Source of the DNA: Cladorrhinum sp. PSN259
Taxonomy: Eukaryota; Ascomycota; Sordariomycetes; Sordariales; Podosporaceae
Assembly: GCA_033725935.1 (NCBI GenBank)
Contig: MU867134.1
Location: 63,090-127,089, forward strand
Direction: 5' to 3'
DNA: 64,000 nt
The translations under genes and the position numbers were made by a program. The notes beneath the pieces are model-generated. The model had not been told where the DNA came from. It saw only the letters and a program-made list of their open reading frames with translations, and did no database searches. Shown piece by piece: positions 19,388 through 30,064 of the stretch; position 1 is the first letter of the stretch; every line of letters begins with the position of its first letter.

Positions 19388-21748
19388 ATGCCACACGGTT
19401 CAAGACCGTCAACCCCATCAACAACGGCACCACCACCATCACTACATCCCGGAATGGCTTCCAACAATGTTGATGCGGACCCCACTCAGGCGGTCGACGG
19501 CTTGGTCCGCGCCATCCGCGACCTCACCTCGGATCCCAATTACAAGCTGGTAGCAGATGTCTTTAGCGAATTTCTCTACGTCAAGGAGCAAAACAACAAG
19601 CTGTCCAGCTCCCATCAGGTCGTTTTGGAGGAGTACCGCAAGTTTCGAAATGAGCTCGAGGACCAGAAAGCCGTTCTTGACAAGGAGAAGAGGGATATGG
19701 AGGTCCTGTTGCAGGAAAAGACCCAAGAGATCATGCAGCTCACGGCCAATCGAACTTTGCTGGAGGCCGACCTTAACGACCTACACAGTGAATTTGACGA
19801 GAAGATGAGAGCCGCCGCCGAGGCTGCTGAGAAGGCCGCCAGAGAGTTTCGCATGCTGAAGGATACCAAGGAGAGGGAAATTTCCAGCATGGAGGAAAGC
19901 AAAAATATGAGAATCGCCGACCTGGCTGCATCCAAGTCCATGCTGGAGAAGGAGAAGAAGACCAAGGAAGAGGCTGCCGCCACTGCCGCCCTCAAAGCAG
20001 CCGTCAAGATTTCACAGCTAACCCAAGCCAAGACCGGTCTCGAGGCCGACAAGGTGGTGCTGGAGAAGGCCAAGGTCGACAACGAAACCGAGATTGCTCA
20101 ACTCAAGGAGAGGGTTGACAACTTGGATGCCCTGAAGAAGAAGCTCGAGGAGGAATTGGAGGCTGCCAACAAGGAGCTTGGTGAGCTCAAGACAACACTC
20201 GAGCAGAAGAACCTCAAGATCGAGAGCCTGGAGGAGTCGCTCCGGATCGCCGAGGAGCAGATCGCCTCACTTCAGCAGACTGTGGAGGAGAAGAACTCTC
20301 AGATCGAGGAGCTTCACACGAAGCTCACTTCAGAGAGTGTGAGGGCCGAGAAGGCGGAGGCACACGGTCAGGACCTTCAGAACCGACTGGACGATACGGA
20401 GCAAAACCTTCGCATCACCGAGGACAAACTCGCCGACCTTGAGGAAATGAGAATTGAGATGGAGACCGATAGCGAGGACACATATGTTGCGATTCTCGAC
20501 AAGATCTGGACCACCATCGTCACCCTCGTTGAGAGCACCTTCAGACCCGACATTGATGAGCAAATTCTGGCCGACCCTTCGTGCTGGAACAATCTTCGGA
20601 ATTCACCATACCTCAAGCACGCAACGCAGCTCCAGGTCCCTCTCCCGCAATCCAACACCCCGGCCGCCAAAGGCATGCGAATCAGCGCCGTCCTGGCAGT
20701 TCTCTCTCGCGCCATGCACCGGCACATCTTCCGACCAGTTTACCTCTTTGACGATGATGACGAAAACATTGTCAAATTCCTCCGCCTTCTCGAAGATGAC
20801 GACCCGACCCGCGAGGCTCACATCCGCGCCACCTTGTTGGCAGCGATGCCTGAACGGCAGGAGGAACAGGGTGCTCGTAGGGTCAAGACGGTGGTTCGTG
20901 AGGTTTCGTGGCTGGTCCAACACCTGCTCAGCGCTTTGCAGTATGAGGCATTCTGTTCCGGTCTTGAGGCCGCATGCAAACTTTCCTGCGAACAGTGGAT
21001 GCACATTCAAGTCGCACAGATGAAGATCGAGCCATATTTCGGTCCACCTTACGATGACTTTGACTGGCAGGTGCTGGATCTCCCCGAGTTTGCTGATGCC
21101 GTCGAGAACAACCAGGGAATGCCTCAGGAGCCTGAGGGCTCGGTGGAGACGCCAGCCGTTCCAGATGATAGGCTGGAAACCATTGAGGCGACTCCTACTA
21201 CCAGCGCTGTGGGAGTGACGAGTGAGAATTCCGATGATAAACAGCAGCAGCAGCAGGAACAGAACGGATACGATGATCTGCGGGATGCTGGCGTCGACGA
21301 CGAGGAGATGATGGAGGGCGAGGTGGATCCGGATGAGATTTTGCTCGTTGTTTGGCCAAGCATGTGTTGCGTTGAGAACGGGGAGCTCATGTCCATCACT
21401 CAAGGCTTGGTCATTTCCAAGGAACAGGCACGGCCGGCGCTAGAGGAGACGAGGGTGCGGTCCAAGACGATTCAGAGGCCGGGTTCGAGACGTGCTAGGA
21501 CCATGTCGATGGCTGCGCAGAGCAGGACGACAAGCCCACAGAGGAAGGTGCCGGTGGTGAATCATTTCATGATGGCCGCCAGGGCGCTCTCTGATAATGC
21601 GGCTGATGACCTCCCGACGCCAGGTCCAATGTCGCCAGTTCCGGCTACGGCCCCAGTGACTCCAGGTCCAGTGACTCCAGGCCCAGGAACACCAAGTCCC
21701 CCGACTGCGCCGGCAACGATGACAACAACGGCAGCATCGGAGACCTGA
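19388..21748 (+). CDS. Long coiled-coil protein with C-terminal helical domain
   Basis: 786 residues from the ATG at 19388 (the frame is open from 19136, but that part looks like leader). Residues about 60-370 form near-continuous coiled coil rich in Glu, Lys, Leu and Ala (for example LEKAKVDNETEIAQLKERVD), so it is likely a scaffold or cytoskeleton-associated protein. A globular helical block follows (DTYVAILDKIWTTIVTLVESTF through VSWLVQHLLSALQYEAFCSGLEAACKLSCEQWMHIQ), then a poly-Gln, acidic and finally Pro/Thr-rich tail with repeated VTPGP units. Single exon. Layout resembles the protein at 31993-33827, suggesting one fungal family. No named family is recognised with confidence. Confidence 0.78.
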   Translation: MPHGSRPSTPSTTAPPPSLHPGMASNNVDADPTQAVDGLVRAIRDLTSDPNYKLVADVFSEFLYVKEQNNKLSSSHQVVLEEYRKFRNELEDQKAVLDKEKRDMEVLLQEKTQEIMQLTANRTLLEADLNDLHSEFDEKMRAAAEAAEKAAREFRMLKDTKEREISSMEESKNMRIADLAASKSMLEKEKKTKEEAAATAALKAAVKISQLTQAKTGLEADKVVLEKAKVDNETEIAQLKERVDNLDALKKKLEEELEAANKELGELKTTLEQKNLKIESLEESLRIAEEQIASLQQTVEEKNSQIEELHTKLTSESVRAEKAEAHGQDLQNRLDDTEQNLRITEDKLADLEEMRIEMETDSEDTYVAILDKIWTTIVTLVESTFRPDIDEQILADPSCWNNLRNSPYLKHATQLQVPLPQSNTPAAKGMRISAVLAVLSRAMHRHIFRPVYLFDDDDENIVKFLRLLEDDDPTREAHIRATLLAAMPERQEEQGARRVKTVVREVSWLVQHLLSALQYEAFCSGLEAACKLSCEQWMHIQVAQMKIEPYFGPPYDDFDWQVLDLPEFADAVENNQGMPQEPEGSVETPAVPDDRLETIEATPTTSAVGVTSENSDDKQQQQQEQNGYDDLRDAGVDDEEMMEGEVDPDEILLVVWPSMCCVENGELMSITQGLVISKEQARPALEETRVRSKTIQRPGSRRARTMSMAAQSRTTSPQRKVPVVNHFMMAARALSDNAADDLPTPGPMSPVPATAPVTPGPVTPGPGTPSPPTAPATMTTTAASET

Positions 21749-23559
21749 AAGGGATGGGGACTGAGATTGACGGCGTGATGAGGATTATTTCATGGTGGTG
21801 GTTGTGGCATTTGACCTTGCCGATCAACTTCGACTCCCTCTTCTGGTATCTGAACTGAGGTCGGCAACTTGCAAAGCAGTTTTTTTTTTGAATGCTGGAG
21901 AGGGAGCGTGAGAATGCAACAAAGGCGTTTCTCATTCTTGTACACTGTTAGCCATGTTTTTGGATTTGGTTTCTTTTCTCAAAGTTTTGTTTTTGGGATG
22001 TGCATTTACATACATACACTGGGAGCGATTTAATGATTCATGACGACGCATCGGGACTTCGGGAGCATTTCATTTTGCAATTCACTTTTTCTTCATTATT
22101 TGATATTCGGTGGCCAAGTGTGCACAAAAAGAGATTGGTGATGATCCGTAGATGGGGAAAAGTTTCAATTTATTCAAGTTTTTGACCATGTTTCTGAAGA
22201 TGAGTAAAAATGCTGGCACTTCCGGTTATGCCCGATAACGCTATAAGTTAAACAAGAAAAATGCTGGAAATGTGATCGAACGAAAATGAAGAAACTGATG
22301 ATGAGATTACCCTCGGACTGGAGATCGGGAAATCGCCTGTCAGGTGGGTTGTGGCCTTGATTACATTTCTTCTAATCCTGTTAAGCTAATACTTTTAAGC
22401 ATCTAGCATCTTGGGCTTGCTTTCCATGCTTCCCCCCGGCTGACTCTCGTCAGTAATTCCTCAATCCACAGTCGATAATCTCGATCGCTACGGCTCCTGG
22501 CAGATGTGGCTGGTCAACGTCCGGACATCAAGACTGGAAAGATTCCTCGAAGGCCAAGCTCCCCCTACACCGTATTATCGCATACGTGGGGCAGCCACAT
22601 CGAAGAGCTCACATCCGATGATGTTAACGAGGGAAACACCGATAAACCTGGCCTTGGTGAAGAGCTATCAGGCAGCGACTAGTGCATACCCAGCCTTCAC
22701 CTCGGTGCACCGCAACTTCTCGTATTCACAACGTTACCTTGGCGCTTTGAAGCATGTATAATACGAGGCCGAACTCGCTGCACTGTTTGAAAGGACGTTA
22801 GTCAGCTCTCATCCACCATGGTATAGTTCTTGATCGCCTTCAGCACCGTACCGTGACTGCGGTCTGGCTTAGCTACCTGCATGGACCTCTTGACCCATGC
22901 TGAGTCTTGATTTGATTCCGGACACTCGACAAGGGGTTGGCAATGGTAGCGGAAGATACCTTTGGCTCTCCAGGCGTTCTGCTGCGAAGCTCGTGTGATT
23001 ACTGAGCTTCACGGGTCGCGAAATCGCCCCATTGGCGTGGCGAAAGATGGCGCGTCTGGTTCGTGGGACAAAACAGTCAGCTAGCTTATTGACATAGTTC
23101 AACCATACCATGACAAGACTATTTGTTATTTCTTTCTAATTATCTTATATATTGGGGAGACTCCAATGGCATTTGAACTGCTATAGAAAGCTCTGAGCTC
23201 CGTGGATACTTCTGGCCTATTGACCCTGCGATGTCGTCTGCGGTGGCAGGGGAGTGTAGTGGACCGGTAACTTAGCCGGGCATTGGGTGGTATCGCAGAT
23301 GATCGGCGCTTACGAGACTTAGACCTCGTATTCACCATGATGACGGCGTTGGCCAGCTTCGACTCAAACTTGGAGCTGAATGTTCTCGCTATTTCCGGAC
23401 GGACTCAATGCCTCGCCTTACAAAGTTATCACAAATTGTGTCGTCGAGCGAGTATAAAAAGGGACCTGGTCTCCAATTCCTTAACTCTTTGGTATCATCA
23501 ACATAATCATCACCACAACCTTCAGCCATCTTTCCGCCGAATTCCCCTCATTCACCACG
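21749..23559. other. Intergenic region, 1.8 kb
   Basis: 3' end of the coiled-coil gene and promoter of the next secreted-protein gene (TATAAAAA at 23453-23460, about 100 nt before its ATG). ORFs at 22504-22761 and 22869-23338 carry no recognisable features. No repeat found. Confidence 0.5.
23453..23460 (+). promoter_or_regulatory. TATA box
   Basis: TATAAAAA about 100 nt upstream of the ATG at 23560. Confidence 0.55.
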
Positions 23560-24300
23560 ATGCAAACTATTCTAGCCCTTGGACTCGCGGCGCTGGCCGC
23601 AGCTGCACCAGCCGCTCGACAGACTCCGCACTACCCTGCCACTTCGTTGTCCAAAGGCTTCCTCCTGATCGCCAACGTCACCGATCCGACCAAGGACCTC
23701 TCGCCCTCAGTCAACGGCTGGGTCGTCCAGACCGCGCACATCGGCCCACCCCTTAACGCTGCCGTGTTACAGTCGCCGGGAGCCACCGCGCCTGGCCGCA
23801 TCTTTTACGAAAATGGCACTGCTGAGCGGGTGCGGTACGCCCAGAGCACCATCATCACTGATGGCGCGACGCCGCCCATACCCTTTGGCATCATCGTACA
23901 GAGCCCGACCGAGTTCGACACAGTCTACCCGACCGAGCACGACGTCTTTATCAACGGTGGCGCGGGCACGCCGACGCGTATTGCGCAGTTTCCCAACCCG
24001 TATCCTGTCCTCGAGAACAACCAGGGCGTGGGCACCTTTGTGGCGTGCAACAACACAATTCCGTACTACGGCTACAAGTTCATCACGATCAACTACGCGT
24101 ACGCCACGTTCGAGGGACCCGATGGCGGGTACCAATACAACGCCAATATCCCTGAAGGATGCGCGCCCATTACCCTGCTGCCGCAATGCACGACGCTGAA
24201 TGAGCTGCCGCCTGATGCGTATGCCAGCCACGAGTTTGCCGCGACGGAGCGCTGCTATAACGATGTTGCGAGTATTGACTGGAGCCAGTATGGGCCCTGA
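23560..24300 (+). CDS. Small secreted protein, DUF7907-like
   Basis: 246-residue exported protein, single exon. Signal peptide MQTILALGLAALAAAAPAA. Mature chain starts with a SKGFLLIANVTDPTKDLSPSVNGWVV block typical of a family of fungal secreted proteins I assign tentatively to DUF7907: ANVTDP near the start, a central IIVQSPTEFDTVYPTEHDVFINGG, and a Cys-containing C-terminal half (FVACNNTIPYYGYKFITINYAY, EGCAPITLLPQC, ERCYNDVASIDW). No catalytic signature. Expected in the extracellular space; candidate effector-like or wall-associated protein. Strong GC-rich coding bias and TATA promoter indicate a well-expressed gene. Confidence 0.75.
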   Translation: MQTILALGLAALAAAAPAARQTPHYPATSLSKGFLLIANVTDPTKDLSPSVNGWVVQTAHIGPPLNAAVLQSPGATAPGRIFYENGTAERVRYAQSTIITDGATPPIPFGIIVQSPTEFDTVYPTEHDVFINGGAGTPTRIAQFPNPYPVLENNQGVGTFVACNNTIPYYGYKFITINYAYATFEGPDGGYQYNANIPEGCAPITLLPQCTTLNELPPDAYASHEFAATERCYNDVASIDWSQYGP

Positions 24301-25709
24301 ATTTAGGAAAAGGGGGGGGGTTGCGGGAGTAGGGAGTAACTGGGTCCATGTCAAGAAGTCATTGCCAACTTGAACCCTGCACATGTTTTAGCCAGGAGGC
24401 CGTTTATAATGTTGTATGCTGTGCTATCTGAAGTTCTTAGCTAGAGACATGATAATAGATAATATACGAAGACTGGGTAAAATTCCAATGCATAATAATA
24501 TTGAAGTGTTATAATAAAGTGAGATGCAGGATCAAAGGCGTGGTTGCAGCCACAGCCCTCCAAATTGGGCAAATGCAATTGGGACAAGCCATATCCACTA
24601 CCTACATATTAATGCTTCGTGCTGCCAGAGTAACACATATATAGGTACCTATACAGAGAACTTTCAGAATAGCACACCGAAGGCCAGTCGCAATGGTGAT
24701 TGTCGGACTATCACACGTGGACGGTGACATGGCCGCAAATAAGAAAAAAGCTCGGATAATCTTTTTTTTTAAATCCCAACTTATTACACGTTCTTTATCC
24801 CACCTCTCAAAGCTTAAGGTAAATTTCCATCCCAGCGCATAATCTTTTTTATCCCAGCATATAACTTTTATATCCTAGCTTTAAAAAGCTTAGATAAACT
24901 CTCCATCCAACTTCTTAAAAAGCTCAGATAAGCTTTCTATACCGACTCTTAAAGCTCAGATAAATTTCCTATCCTAGTTGTGAAAGTTCAGATAAAATCT
25001 TATCCAAACTTACATCAAAATAATGAAAACTTGAGAATCGACTATTCCCTATCTCTAATAAAAACAAACAACCTGTTGTATTTTTTATATCGCCGGTTAT
25101 GCACAATCATGCCCCATAGAGACAGCTTGCAAACTACTGGACGTTCTCTCGGCCGTATTATACCAGCTATGCCACTTTGGCTCGCATTCTCAAGCCTTTT
25201 CCCCGAGCGAGTGTAGTGACTGATATTAAGACGTGATCCGGCAGATAGGGTGGATTTTCAGCTCGTGGAAGAAACGTTGACAGTGATGATGGTGATAACA
25301 GCAAACGCTAGGCAGCCAAGCCCAACAGCAGCAACCAAAACCATATCCTGTCAAGCAAGAACTTCCATATCGCACGAGGTGGCATCAACAGACCTGGCGG
25401 GGTCGTCAAAGTACGTGTGCTTTTTGATCATAGAGACAAATTTGAAGGAAACCACTCCTAATTCGGAGGTATATATATCAATTGGATACATCTATTGGAA
25501 GATTTTATGCTTTTATGGCGGGGCACGAATGGTTGTAATTAATTTATGGTCCTTTAGCGCTACCACTGTACATGTTAGACAAAAAAATAAAACTGACAGT
25601 GAGATTCCCGAATTTTGATACCGAAAGTCTTTTATTTGTCCTCACTGCTCAAGTTGGATAAGGATTGGATATGCCCGACTGGACCCCCAAGTCCCAGACA
25701 GGGGACCTC
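24301..25709. other. AT-rich intergenic region with degenerate repeats
   Basis: 1.4 kb lacking any supported gene, clearly more AT-rich than its flanks. It contains the degenerate tandem array at 24797-25015. ORFs such as 25250-25618 look random. Confidence 0.6.
24797..25015 (+). repeat. Degenerate ~32-nt tandem array
   Basis: Seven to eight imperfect units that each begin ATCCYA(G/A)C, continue with CTTAAAAGCT(C/T)AGATAA and end TTTCC or CTCC. Spacing is about 32 nt, with shorter units in the middle. One or two further units occur at about 27592-27650, beyond the neighbouring gene. Looks like an eroded satellite or transposon-terminal repeat. Confidence 0.7.
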
Positions 25710-27059
25710 TTAAATACTAGGCTTAGCACAGCTCGCCACCAAATTCGTCCTCGTCCTCCCCGCAATAGTCGTCAACTCACTATCCGCCGGCCTCGTCACC
25801 TTCTTTCCGCTCGAATCACTCTCATGATCACCGGGTCCATAAAGCATCCAAGCGCTCAAAGGCCTCAACGTACCGTGCTCCTCCGCCTTTAGCACACCAC
25901 TACTCACCTTTCCAACCCTCTTCAACGCGCCTTCATAGCCAGCAGGCCACCCCCTGACAATCTCCTTGCCCAAATTACCGGCAGCAACGAAAGCAGGAAA
26001 CCTTTCCTGATCATCAAAGTCCCTCATGACGAACGGTGCCCTCGCGTAACCAAGCGGCAGTCTCGTGATATCGTGACTAGTAAATTTGACACCATCAAGC
26101 GAGTAAACCGCCTGTGAAGCATTCGACGGTCGTTCCCAAGGTAACCCCTGATCATTCCAGTACAAGAACCCCGTGATCCAGCCGCTGATATCGAGCGGTG
26201 CGGCGCCGCAGACAGAGGAATGGGAAGCGAAGACGATCGAATTCCAGAACCCTGTCGTTTCTTCCGAGTCGGGGGCGTCGAACGTGTTGACGAATCTTTT
26301 AAAGATGGGTCTGAGGCGAGCGTAGTACTCTGCCGGCTCCTTGCCGAATTCGGGCAAGCGTTCGAGCTTTTGTTGCAGTTTGACCCAGTCCTCACGGGAA
26401 CCGAGGAGCGTTACCGACGGGAGGCCGCAGATTATTCCGCCTTCAAAGCGGAAGTAAGCCTTCATCAGTCCCATCATCAGGATATTAGCGGTCATGACGT
26501 CGTTCTGTGTCGTCGTGGAGAAGTTGGGCAAAATCCAGTCCTTGAGCCACGGAGTCAAGACGCGGGATTGGATCTCGTCCTTGAAGCGGAGCAGGACCTT
26601 GGTCCAGGTGTAGTCTTCTACGTAGATTGTTTCTTGCGCGGTGTGCTTGACGAAAAGATGGCGAACCTCCTCCGAGTGTGTCTGCATGTAGAAATTGAGT
26701 TGGGTCAAGACGGTGAACCATACTTCCTCTGGACGGATTTCGAGGTGCAGGTGTTCGCCCCACGCTTGGATTGCGCCGCGGATGAATGAATCCGAGGACG
26801 GGGAGAGGTTGGAGAAGTTGGTGGAGGCTGTTGAGGCGTCCAAGGTACCGGAGTAGGTTGAGAGGAGCAGGCGTGGAGGACCGAGTGTTGAGTTGGTCGG
26901 GGTGATGAATTCGAAAGGTGCCGAAGCACGTAAAAAGTCGGATGCTGAGAGAAGGGCAGGGGAGGAAGGGGCTTTGTAAGGGAGGGGTTTACCGCCTGGG
27001 AGGACTGTGATGCTTGCTGTTGCTGTCGAGAGCAACCCGAGAAGGAGGTGGATTTTCAT
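25710..27059 (-). CDS. Secreted DUF4419 protein
   Basis: 449 residues, single exon, signal peptide MKIHLLLGLLSTATAS. Shows the DUF4419 pattern: FIRGAIQAWGEHLHLEIRPEEVWFTVLTQLNFYM, then HTEE-like SEEVRHLFV, WLKDWILPNFSTTTQNDVMTANILMMG, YFRFEGGIICGLPSVTLLGSREDWVKLQQKLERL, and WNSIVFASHSSVCGAAPLDISGWITGFLYWN. These blocks occur in fungal and bacterial members; the molecular role is unknown. The gene is flanked on both sides by the same degenerate 32-nt repeat, which may mark an old insertion or a repeat-bounded accessory gene. Confidence 0.85.
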   Translation of the reverse strand: MKIHLLLGLLSTATASITVLPGGKPLPYKAPSSPALLSASDFLRASAPFEFITPTNSTLGPPRLLLSTYSGTLDASTASTNFSNLSPSSDSFIRGAIQAWGEHLHLEIRPEEVWFTVLTQLNFYMQTHSEEVRHLFVKHTAQETIYVEDYTWTKVLLRFKDEIQSRVLTPWLKDWILPNFSTTTQNDVMTANILMMGLMKAYFRFEGGIICGLPSVTLLGSREDWVKLQQKLERLPEFGKEPAEYYARLRPIFKRFVNTFDAPDSEETTGFWNSIVFASHSSVCGAAPLDISGWITGFLYWNDQGLPWERPSNASQAVYSLDGVKFTSHDITRLPLGYARAPFVMRDFDDQERFPAFVAAGNLGKEIVRGWPAGYEGALKRVGKVSSGVLKAEEHGTLRPLSAWMLYGPGDHESDSSGKKVTRPADSELTTIAGRTRTNLVASCAKPSI

Positions 27060-28531
27060 GGTGGACGAGTTTGCGTGAACAGAGAACTAAAATTCTTGTC
27101 TGGACAGAAGAAACGAGAACTACGAGGAGGGGTGAATGAAAAGCAGGCCATCTTATGCCTTTCGAGTGACTAAAAATACGAGAAACACGTCTTGGCTGTG
27201 TGCATTCCAGTATGTTACCGTCAACTTCGATGGAAGGTTGATGGGTAGCAGCACATGGTTTTCCTTCGGTGGTGGTATCTCCGAGAGATATTTGGGATTC
27301 AACATTTGATCGTATAGAGTACTGGTGACAGTAAGCCAAGGAATAGAAAATTGTAGAAGCGAGACTGCCTAGACCAATATATCCGGGTAAGCAGTCCGGG
27401 ACTTGCCTATTTTTGGATAAATACCAACACAAACCTGCAGCCAGACTTGGGGAAAGTGATGCTGGTGAAAACTTGGAACTTTGTGATCGACAGATGTTTG
27501 TGTTGCGGGGAAAACTCTTGGCTTGATTGAGGAAGGGATGAGGTGGGCATCAGGGATGAGCTGTGCCTTAAATCTCAGGTAGACGTACCATCCCAACTCT
27601 TAAAAGCTCAGATCGACCTATCATCTCAGCTCTCAGAAATTCACTCACGGCAAATATTTGTGAATAGCTTCATCTTATGACTCCTGTCTTGTTGAGGTTG
27701 AATGTGGAGATTACCTACGAAATATCTTGGCACGTACATACTCCCGCTCCTAACATGCTGTCATGTGAAGATAGCCAGCCACAAAAACGCCATCAACGCT
27801 GGAACCAACACTAGTGCCGGAGAACGGTACCATCTGACCAGGACAATAAAATTGAGCAATCTTTTTGGCATTCTTTTGGACTTGACCCTTATAATCAAGT
27901 GAATCCAATGAAATCCACCAAGAGTGCCTCCGAGTGGAATGCGTGCGTCCGAAATCCACTGCCGAGACTACAGGCCGTTTGCAAAAAGGGTCAATATCCA
28001 CCAATGGTGAGTTCAAGTGGACCAGCAGTGTGTGTCTGCCTGCCTAGTCTAAATCCTCCCAAAGTGACGCTGTCATCAAAGCTTGAGAGTTGGTTGAACA
28101 GGAAGAGCAAAAGTTTAAAGTTTTCAACCATTCCCAGCTGGGATGAGAGATCAAATTGAGACCCTGCATCTGCTGCGTTTGCCAAGAAGGCATGGGTGCA
28201 CTGATGGCCCAGGCTGGTTGACAGATTGTGGGGAAAGTTCCCCGCGTCACCGAAAGCCAAATGGGAAATGCCCTGGCAGTTGGATTGGACCAGGATTCCA
28301 TGCGCCCAAGCTTGCAACAATTGGAACGCTAACGCCGGAATGCTCCCGATTTGGGCAACTGCTTTCTCAGTTCCCTGTCGCAGCGTGGGAATGAGATTCG
28401 CGCCAGAGACACTCAAGGCACATAAACAACCAGTCGCGCGCCCCTTTGTCCTTTCCTCGAATTCATCTTCCTGTTTTCTCTTGAGGGTTCATCAAATTTA
28501 TCCCTAAACTTATCCAATATTCACCATCAAA
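27060..28531. other. Intergenic region, 1.5 kb
   Basis: Promoter of the DUF4419 gene at left, outlying copies of the degenerate repeat at about 27592-27650, then upstream sequence of the small ORF at 28532. ORFs at 27702, 27899 and 28143 lack support. Confidence 0.5.
27592..27650 (+). repeat. Outlying copies of degenerate 32-nt repeat
   Basis: Contains ATCCCAACTCTTAAAAGCTC followed by AGATCGACCT, then a weaker second unit; matches the array at 24797-25015. Confidence 0.6.
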
Positions 28532-28918
28532 ATGGGTCTGCGGTTCTGGAAGAAAAAGCCTGCTCAAGGCAATACCACTGTCGCTGTTGAGAAGACAATC
28601 CCGGGATCCCCCCAGGGCACCATCTTTTTACATCAAGAGAAGCAATCAGCAGAGAAAATACGTCCACATCACCCCCCTGGAGGGGTCCCGATCCGACCGG
28701 ACGTGAATCCGGCGTACTCGGCATACTCCACTCCGGCAGACCCCACCTGGGCCGACTCATTGACGCCAAAGTACCTGCCGCCGGCTCTCCTCGAAGCCAA
28801 GTTGAAGGAGGAGGGCATCACCGACCCAGACGAAATTGCGCGAAGGAAGGCCGAGGAGGCACGGAAGAAGGCCGAACAGGATGAGCAAGAGCGAATGGAT
28901 TTTTTGCAGATGATGTGA
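28532..28918 (+). CDS. Small conserved-looking hypothetical protein
   Basis: 128 residues, one exon, good start context (CAAA before ATG). N-terminus MGLRFWKKKP is basic and begins Met-Gly, so N-myristoylation is conceivable. Middle region is Pro/Tyr/Ser-rich (NPAYSAYSTPADPTWADSLTPKYLPP) and the C-terminus is a charged helix (LLEAKLKEEGITDPDEIARRKAEEARKKAEQDEQERMDFLQMM). No domain recognised. Probably intracellular, perhaps membrane-peripheral. It lies tandem to another small ORF 348 nt downstream. Confidence 0.6.
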   Translation: MGLRFWKKKPAQGNTTVAVEKTIPGSPQGTIFLHQEKQSAEKIRPHHPPGGVPIRPDVNPAYSAYSTPADPTWADSLTPKYLPPALLEAKLKEEGITDPDEIARRKAEEARKKAEQDEQERMDFLQMM

Positions 28919-29266
28919 TTTTCGGCATCTCTCTTAGATCACCATCTTCATGTCTGAGGCGAAGCAATCGCCAAACCGCAACCGCAACCAACCGCAGCTG
29001 GTATTATTGGGTACCTGCATCACAACCAACCACCCCATGTGACCAAGGAATGCGGGTCTCGCTCTCCCTGGTGGAGCCGCGAGACCTGCGATAAAGTTTT
29101 CGTTCCGGACATCTCCATTCAATCTCCCGTCTCCCATTCCCCTCCAAAAACCCCGCCGCCAGACACCAATCTCAACTGTTTCCCGTTTCCCCGTTCAGAA
29201 AACATATTGCACCAACACTCATACCAACGCCAACGCCAGACCACCCTTTACCCACAATCCGTCATC
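28919..29266. other. Short intergenic region
   Basis: Between the two small genes. The second half is C-rich with CCAACGCC and CAACGCCAG leader sequences typical of a fungal 5' UTR. Nothing else seen. Confidence 0.5.
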
Positions 29267-29449
29267 ATGCCCGAGCAAGACGCACCGATGTACACTTCCG
29301 AGGAGAAGCACTGGCTCGAAGTCAACTGGGGCGGCGAGTTCAAATTCTTGGCTGCCTATGGCCTTTCAATTCACAAGGAGGAGGATCGGGAAGAGGGCAG
29401 ACGGATCGCCCGAGCCATGATTGCTCAGGACGAGCAGAAAGAGACTTGA
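29267..29449 (+). CDS. 60-residue hypothetical protein
   Basis: Short ORF starting at the ATG at 29267 after a C/A-rich leader ending CATC. The product is acidic: MPEQDAPMYTSEEKHWLEV, WGGEFKFLAAYGLSI, then a charged helix EEDREEGRRIARAMIAQDE. The regular pattern and codon use favour a real small protein, but no domain is recognised. The longer frame from 29039 is leader without a plausible start. Confidence 0.5.
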   Translation: MPEQDAPMYTSEEKHWLEVNWGGEFKFLAAYGLSIHKEEDREEGRRIARAMIAQDEQKET

Positions 29450-30064
29450 ATTGGGTTCTACCATTAGAGGGGGACATACGACTTGGGGTGTGTTTAAATG
29501 ACGGACGAGACCAACGCGATGTTGCAGCGAACCACTCTGACGGCAGTTGGGAGAAGAAAACCACGCTCTCCACTTTGCATCACGACGATGCCCTTATTTC
29601 ACACACAATGATACCCAATCGCTTTCAAAACATACAACCGCATGCCAAACCCTCAGGATCTGTCGAATATCAGCGATCAACAGCTCCTCAACAACGTCTC
29701 GGAAAAACCCCAGCGAAATCAACTTCTGACAATATTTAATTTACCCTATATTTTCTTCCCGCGTTCTGTAATCCAAATGTGACATGACTAAAAACCACTC
29801 ATCTAATGACAAACAAACATTAACCACTCCCAACAACCAGTATACTAGCCTTTGGCCACCTAACCATGATATCTCGCAGTAAATATACATGTGCCCGGCG
29901 CTTTTTCTTTCCGTTTGGTGTTGAACTACTTTATTAGCTATCCTTTCTCATCCTCGGCCACGCTTCTCTCAGGTAGTTGATTTGGTCCTGCCTCCTTTCC
30001 CGCCTCTCTGTCTATCCCCTGTTGTACCTTCTGTTCCTCCTCATTTTCCAATTCCTGTCCCACC
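29450..30064. other. Convergent intergenic region
   Basis: 3' flanks of the 60-residue gene and of the charged coiled-coil gene. An alternative minus-strand frame at 29938-30216 overlaps the C-terminus of the latter and could be an unspliced last exon, but no clear splice pair was found. Confidence 0.45.

Noticed and set aside
20603..21403. 266-codon minus-strand ORF
   Set aside because: Antisense shadow of the long coiled-coil gene.
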